This document shows positions 12,898 through 14,862 of a stretch of 14,862 nt of DNA, piece after piece. The stretch covers positions 1 to 14,862 of the forward strand of contig JBBPYR010000138.1 in the NCBI GenBank assembly GCA_038199755.1, in the 5' to 3' direction. Source of the stretch: JBBPYR01 sp038199755 (GTDB taxonomy: Bacteria; Chloroflexota; Ktedonobacteria; Ktedonobacterales; Ktedonobacteraceae). A program made the position numbers and the translations under genes. The notes under the pieces are model-generated. The model was not told the DNA's origin. It did no database searches and worked only from the letters and a program-made list of their open reading frames with translations. Numbering within the stretch: the first letter of the stretch is position 1; every line of letters begins with the position of its first letter.

Positions 12898-14136
12898 ATG
12901 TCTCGTGTAGTTGTAACCGGATTGGGACTGGTTACCTCATTAGGTAACGACCTGGCTTCATCCTGGGAAGGCTTAATTCAGGGCAAGTCAGGTATGGGTG
13001 AGATTACAGGCTTTGACACCAGTAAGCATCGCGTCCATTTTGCCGCCGAGGTCAAGGGCTTTGACCCATTGCTCTACATGGACCGTAAAGAGGTGCGGCG
13101 GAACGACCCGTTTGAACAATATGCCATCGCGACGGCGAAACAGGCACTAGCGCAGGCCAATTTACAGATTGCCGACGATTTCGCCGACGATGTTGGCGTC
13201 TATATCGGCAGTGGCATCGGTGGCCTTGTGACGCAGCACGATCAGTTCAGAATCCTGTTCGAGCGTGGTCCTGACCGCATCAGCCCATTCTTCATTAACA
13301 TGATGATTATTGATGGTGCGCCAGGCATCGTCTCGATTCTGACGGGTGCGCGTGGCCCCAACTGGGCGGCGGTCTCGGCGTGTGCCACCAGCGGAAACAC
13401 CATAGGTGAGGCATGGGAGACCATTCGTCGCGGTGATGCCAAAGTGATGATTGCAGGCGGCGCGGAACAGGCCGTTACATCTATCGCGATGGCAGCATTC
13501 GACAACATGCACGCCCTTTCGCGGCACAACGACGATCCCCAGGGAGCGAGCCGTCCCTTCGATGCCATGCGTGATGGCTTTGTCATGGGTGCGGGTGCAG
13601 GTATGCTCATTCTGGAGGACCTGGAGTTCGCGCAAGCACGTGGTGCCCACATTCTGGCAGAAATGGTCGGCTACGGCTCCACAGGAGACGCACACCACGT
13701 CACCGAGCCTGCCCCCGGCGGCACTGGCCTGATACGGGCGATGCGACGCGCCCTGCAAAAAGGGGGTCTGCAACCAGATCAGGTGGACTACATCAACGCG
13801 CATGGCACCTCAACTCCATTTAACGATAGCACCGAGACCAAGGCCATCAAGACCTGCTTTGGCGACCATGCAAAAAAGGTCGCGATCAGCTCGACAAAAT
13901 CCATGATCGGCCATACGCTCGGTGCAGCTGGAGCTATCGAGGCGGTGGTCTGCGTGCAGAGCATTCTGACCGGCATCATTCCACCGACCATCAACCTGCA
14001 TCATCCAGACCCAGAATGTGACCTTGACTACGTTCCCAATGAGGCACGACAAGCCACCATCAACGTCGCGCTGTCGAATTCTATGGGCTTTGGTGGTCAC
14101 AACACCTGCCTCATTTTCAAGCGATACGAAGCATAA
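12898..14136 (+). CDS. fabF: 3-oxoacyl-[acyl-carrier-protein] synthase II
   Basis: It condenses malonyl-ACP with an acyl-ACP, the elongation step of fatty-acid synthesis. The 412-residue length is typical. The thiolase-fold catalytic triad is complete: C162 in VSACATSGN, H302 in NAHGTSTPFND and H339 in KSMIGHTLGAAGA (with K334 just before). The N-terminal VVVTGLGLVTSLGND and the C-terminal NSMGFGGHN are typical of FabF/FabB, and the overall pattern favours FabF. The start is the ATG at 12898, with a near-perfect GGAGGTGA seven bases upstream; an upstream in-frame extension to 12805 lacks support. It lies 106 bases after accC and five bases before accB, so condensing enzyme and both biotin subunits are made together, linking malonyl-CoA supply with its use. 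Confidence 0.95.
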   Translation: MSRVVVTGLGLVTSLGNDLASSWEGLIQGKSGMGEITGFDTSKHRVHFAAEVKGFDPLLYMDRKEVRRNDPFEQYAIATAKQALAQANLQIADDFADDVGVYIGSGIGGLVTQHDQFRILFERGPDRISPFFINMMIIDGAPGIVSILTGARGPNWAAVSACATSGNTIGEAWETIRRGDAKVMIAGGAEQAVTSIAMAAFDNMHALSRHNDDPQGASRPFDAMRDGFVMGAGAGMLILEDLEFAQARGAHILAEMVGYGSTGDAHHVTEPAPGGTGLIRAMRRALQKGGLQPDQVDYINAHGTSTPFNDSTETKAIKTCFGDHAKKVAISSTKSMIGHTLGAAGAIEAVVCVQSILTGIIPPTINLHHPDPECDLDYVPNEARQATINVALSNSMGFGGHNTCLIFKRYEA

Positions 14137-14141
14137 AAAAC

Positions 14142-14606
14142 ATGGACAGAGAAAATCAAGCGTCGTGGGTAGAGCGCATCGAGGAACTCATCAAAATCCT
14201 CGAAGGCAGCTCCATCGGCGAACTAGAATTATCGGAAGCGGGAACCGAGATTATCATTCGCCGCACTCCTAACATGGTGCTGGTCTCAAACCCCAGTCAG
14301 GTCATCAGCATCAGCAAGAATGGTGAGCATACGGTAACGAACGCGGCACCAGCACCCAAGGCTGAAGGGGTCGCCATTGTTGCCCCACTCACAGGGGTGT
14401 ACTATGCCGCCGAGTCGCCAAGCGCGCCACCCTTCGTTAGTATCGGCGATATCGTGCAGGTTGGACAAGTAGTTGCCCTCATCGAGGCCATGAAAATCTT
14501 CAATGAGATACAGGCAGAGGTGGCAGGGCGTGTACTCGCCCTCGTCGCCGCCTCCGGCGAAGTCGTACAAAAAGGCGACCCCCTACTACGAGTCGCCGTA
14601 TTATAA
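14142..14606 (+). CDS. accB: Biotin carboxyl carrier protein of acetyl-CoA carboxylase
   Basis: The small carrier whose lysine-linked biotin shuttles carboxyl groups from biotin carboxylase to carboxyltransferase. Of 154 residues, about 1-45 form the N-terminal region typical of AccB (IEELIKILEGSSIGELELSEAGTEIIIRR), 46-76 a flexible linker with Ala/Pro, and 77-154 the biotinyl domain: VAPLTGVYY, a thumb-like loop AAESPSAPPFVSIGD, then IEAMKIFNEIQAEVAG with the biotin-accepting K118. The N-terminal part and the thumb separate it from plain lipoyl-like carriers. Its ATG is five bases after the fabF stop with only an A-rich stretch before it, so translation is probably coupled to fabF. The accA and accD carboxyltransferase genes are not in the window. 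Confidence 0.94.
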   Translation: MDRENQASWVERIEELIKILEGSSIGELELSEAGTEIIIRRTPNMVLVSNPSQVISISKNGEHTVTNAAPAPKAEGVAIVAPLTGVYYAAESPSAPPFVSIGDIVQVGQVVALIEAMKIFNEIQAEVAGRVLALVAASGEVVQKGDPLLRVAVL

Positions 14607-14635
14607 CAAAACAACCAGCAGCGAAGCGTGCTGCA

Positions 14636-14650
14636 GGCTCCGTAGGAGCC
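14636..14650 (+). terminator. Small hairpin after accB, weak terminator candidate
   Basis: GGCTCC and GGAGCC pair around GTA, 30 bases after the accB stop, with no T-tract. A second small stem (CAGCA/TGCTG) lies just before it. The sequence CCGTAGGAGCCAGATTA here repeats, at 15 of 17 positions, the start of the inner element at 14697. Confidence 0.35.
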
Positions 14651-14656
14651 AGATTA

Positions 14657-14840
14657 TGCACTTTTACAAATTAACCTGGTAATCAGAGAAACCCATCCGT
14701 AGGGGCCAGATTGATCGCGCCCCGAGGCGATTTATCGCCTGTGATCCAGGGGATCTCGCTCAATGAATTGAGCGTAGGGCGCGATCAATCTGGCCCCTAC
14801 GGAATTTACAGCTATTACCAGGTTAATTAGTAAATGTGCA
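14657..14840. mobile_element. Nested palindromic element with 27-bp terminal inverted repeats (MITE-like)
   Basis: The end repeats 14657-14683 and 14814-14840 match at 24 of 27 positions by hand; both begin TGCAC and end in AATTAACCTGGTAAT. TTA flanks each end and could be a target duplication, though three bases is weak evidence. There is no reading frame for a transposase within the 184 bp, so it would be non-autonomous. Inside lies the inner element at 14697-14802. The region from 14607 to the window end has no gene. Confidence 0.6.
14697..14802. repeat. Inner palindrome: 26-bp perfect stem enclosing three hairpins
   Basis: Arms 14697-14722 and 14777-14802 are perfectly complementary, beginning with CCGTAGGGGC. 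The 54 bases between hold three self-complementary units: AGGCGA/TCGCCT (14725-14740), GATCC/GGATC (14743-14755) and CGCTCAAT/ATTGAGCG (14757-14774). The whole could fold as a four-way clover-leaf in RNA or in extruded single-stranded DNA, resembling REP/BIME-type or ssDNA-transposed elements. Confidence 0.75.
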
Positions 14841-14862
14841 TTAGCGCGCCCAATAGACATCA

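Noticed and set aside
13162..13803. 213-codon minus-strand frame inside fabF
   Set aside because: Antisense shadow of a well-supported gene; composition shows no protein family and there is no start signal.
14697..14802. Clover-leaf as a tRNA gene
   Set aside because: No T-loop GTTCRA, no anticodon-like 7-base loop and stems far too long; the loops are 2-4 bases.

Overview
The window comes from a bacterium of middling G+C content and carries mostly chromosomal housekeeping genes mixed with accessory ones. I infer, with moderate confidence, a Chloroflexota member of the Ktedonobacteria kind. The reasons are the style of the proteins (large GT-C-like membrane proteins, accC-fabF-accB order, GLAGPQ-type deformylase) and the interspersed CCGTAGGGGC palindromic repeats. 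No rRNA, tRNA, CRISPR array or complete insertion sequence was seen.

Left part (1-5400): two divergently transcribed paralogous multi-membrane-span GT-C/GT39-like proteins share a promoter region; the left one runs off the window. The right one meets a soluble NarL-type sensor histidine kinase (no response regulator nearby) at a palindromic terminator. The kinase has an unusual hairpin over its ribosome binding site. Next come an exported XynB-like SGNH/GDSL hydrolase flanked by fragments of a short repeat, and a small unrecognised protein with a CxxC...CxxC zinc-ribbon-like end. That gene converges on def (peptide deformylase) through a near-perfect 75-bp palindrome that holds both stop codons.

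Middle (5900-8260): an A+T-richer block on the minus strand. It has a D12-class (Dam-like) adenine methyltransferase with a large internal insertion and a two-gene toxin-antitoxin operon (PIN-domain VapC-type toxin, DUF2281-like antitoxin) with an ATGA overlap. This looks like an acquired island between def and tilS.

Right part (8261-14862): tilS and hpt form the widely conserved pair (tRNA-Ile2 lysidine synthesis and purine salvage). hpt ends in a perfect 34-bp-arm hairpin shared with a convergent 75-aa unknown gene. A divergent XRE regulator follows, then an acetyl-CoA carboxylase/fatty-acid operon: accC (biotin carboxylase), fabF (ketoacyl-ACP synthase II) and accB (biotin carboxyl carrier). 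These link malonyl-CoA supply to chain elongation. accC has an overlapping 15-codon upstream ORF that owns the only good Shine-Dalgarno sequence.

The window closes with about 250 bp without genes, holding a nested palindromic element: 27-bp outer inverted repeats enclosing a perfect 26-bp-arm stem, which itself encloses three small hairpins. This element and its relatives, the long gene-end palindromes and the two 5'-leader structures are the most unusual things here. I see no convincing novel multi-gene defence or metabolic system.
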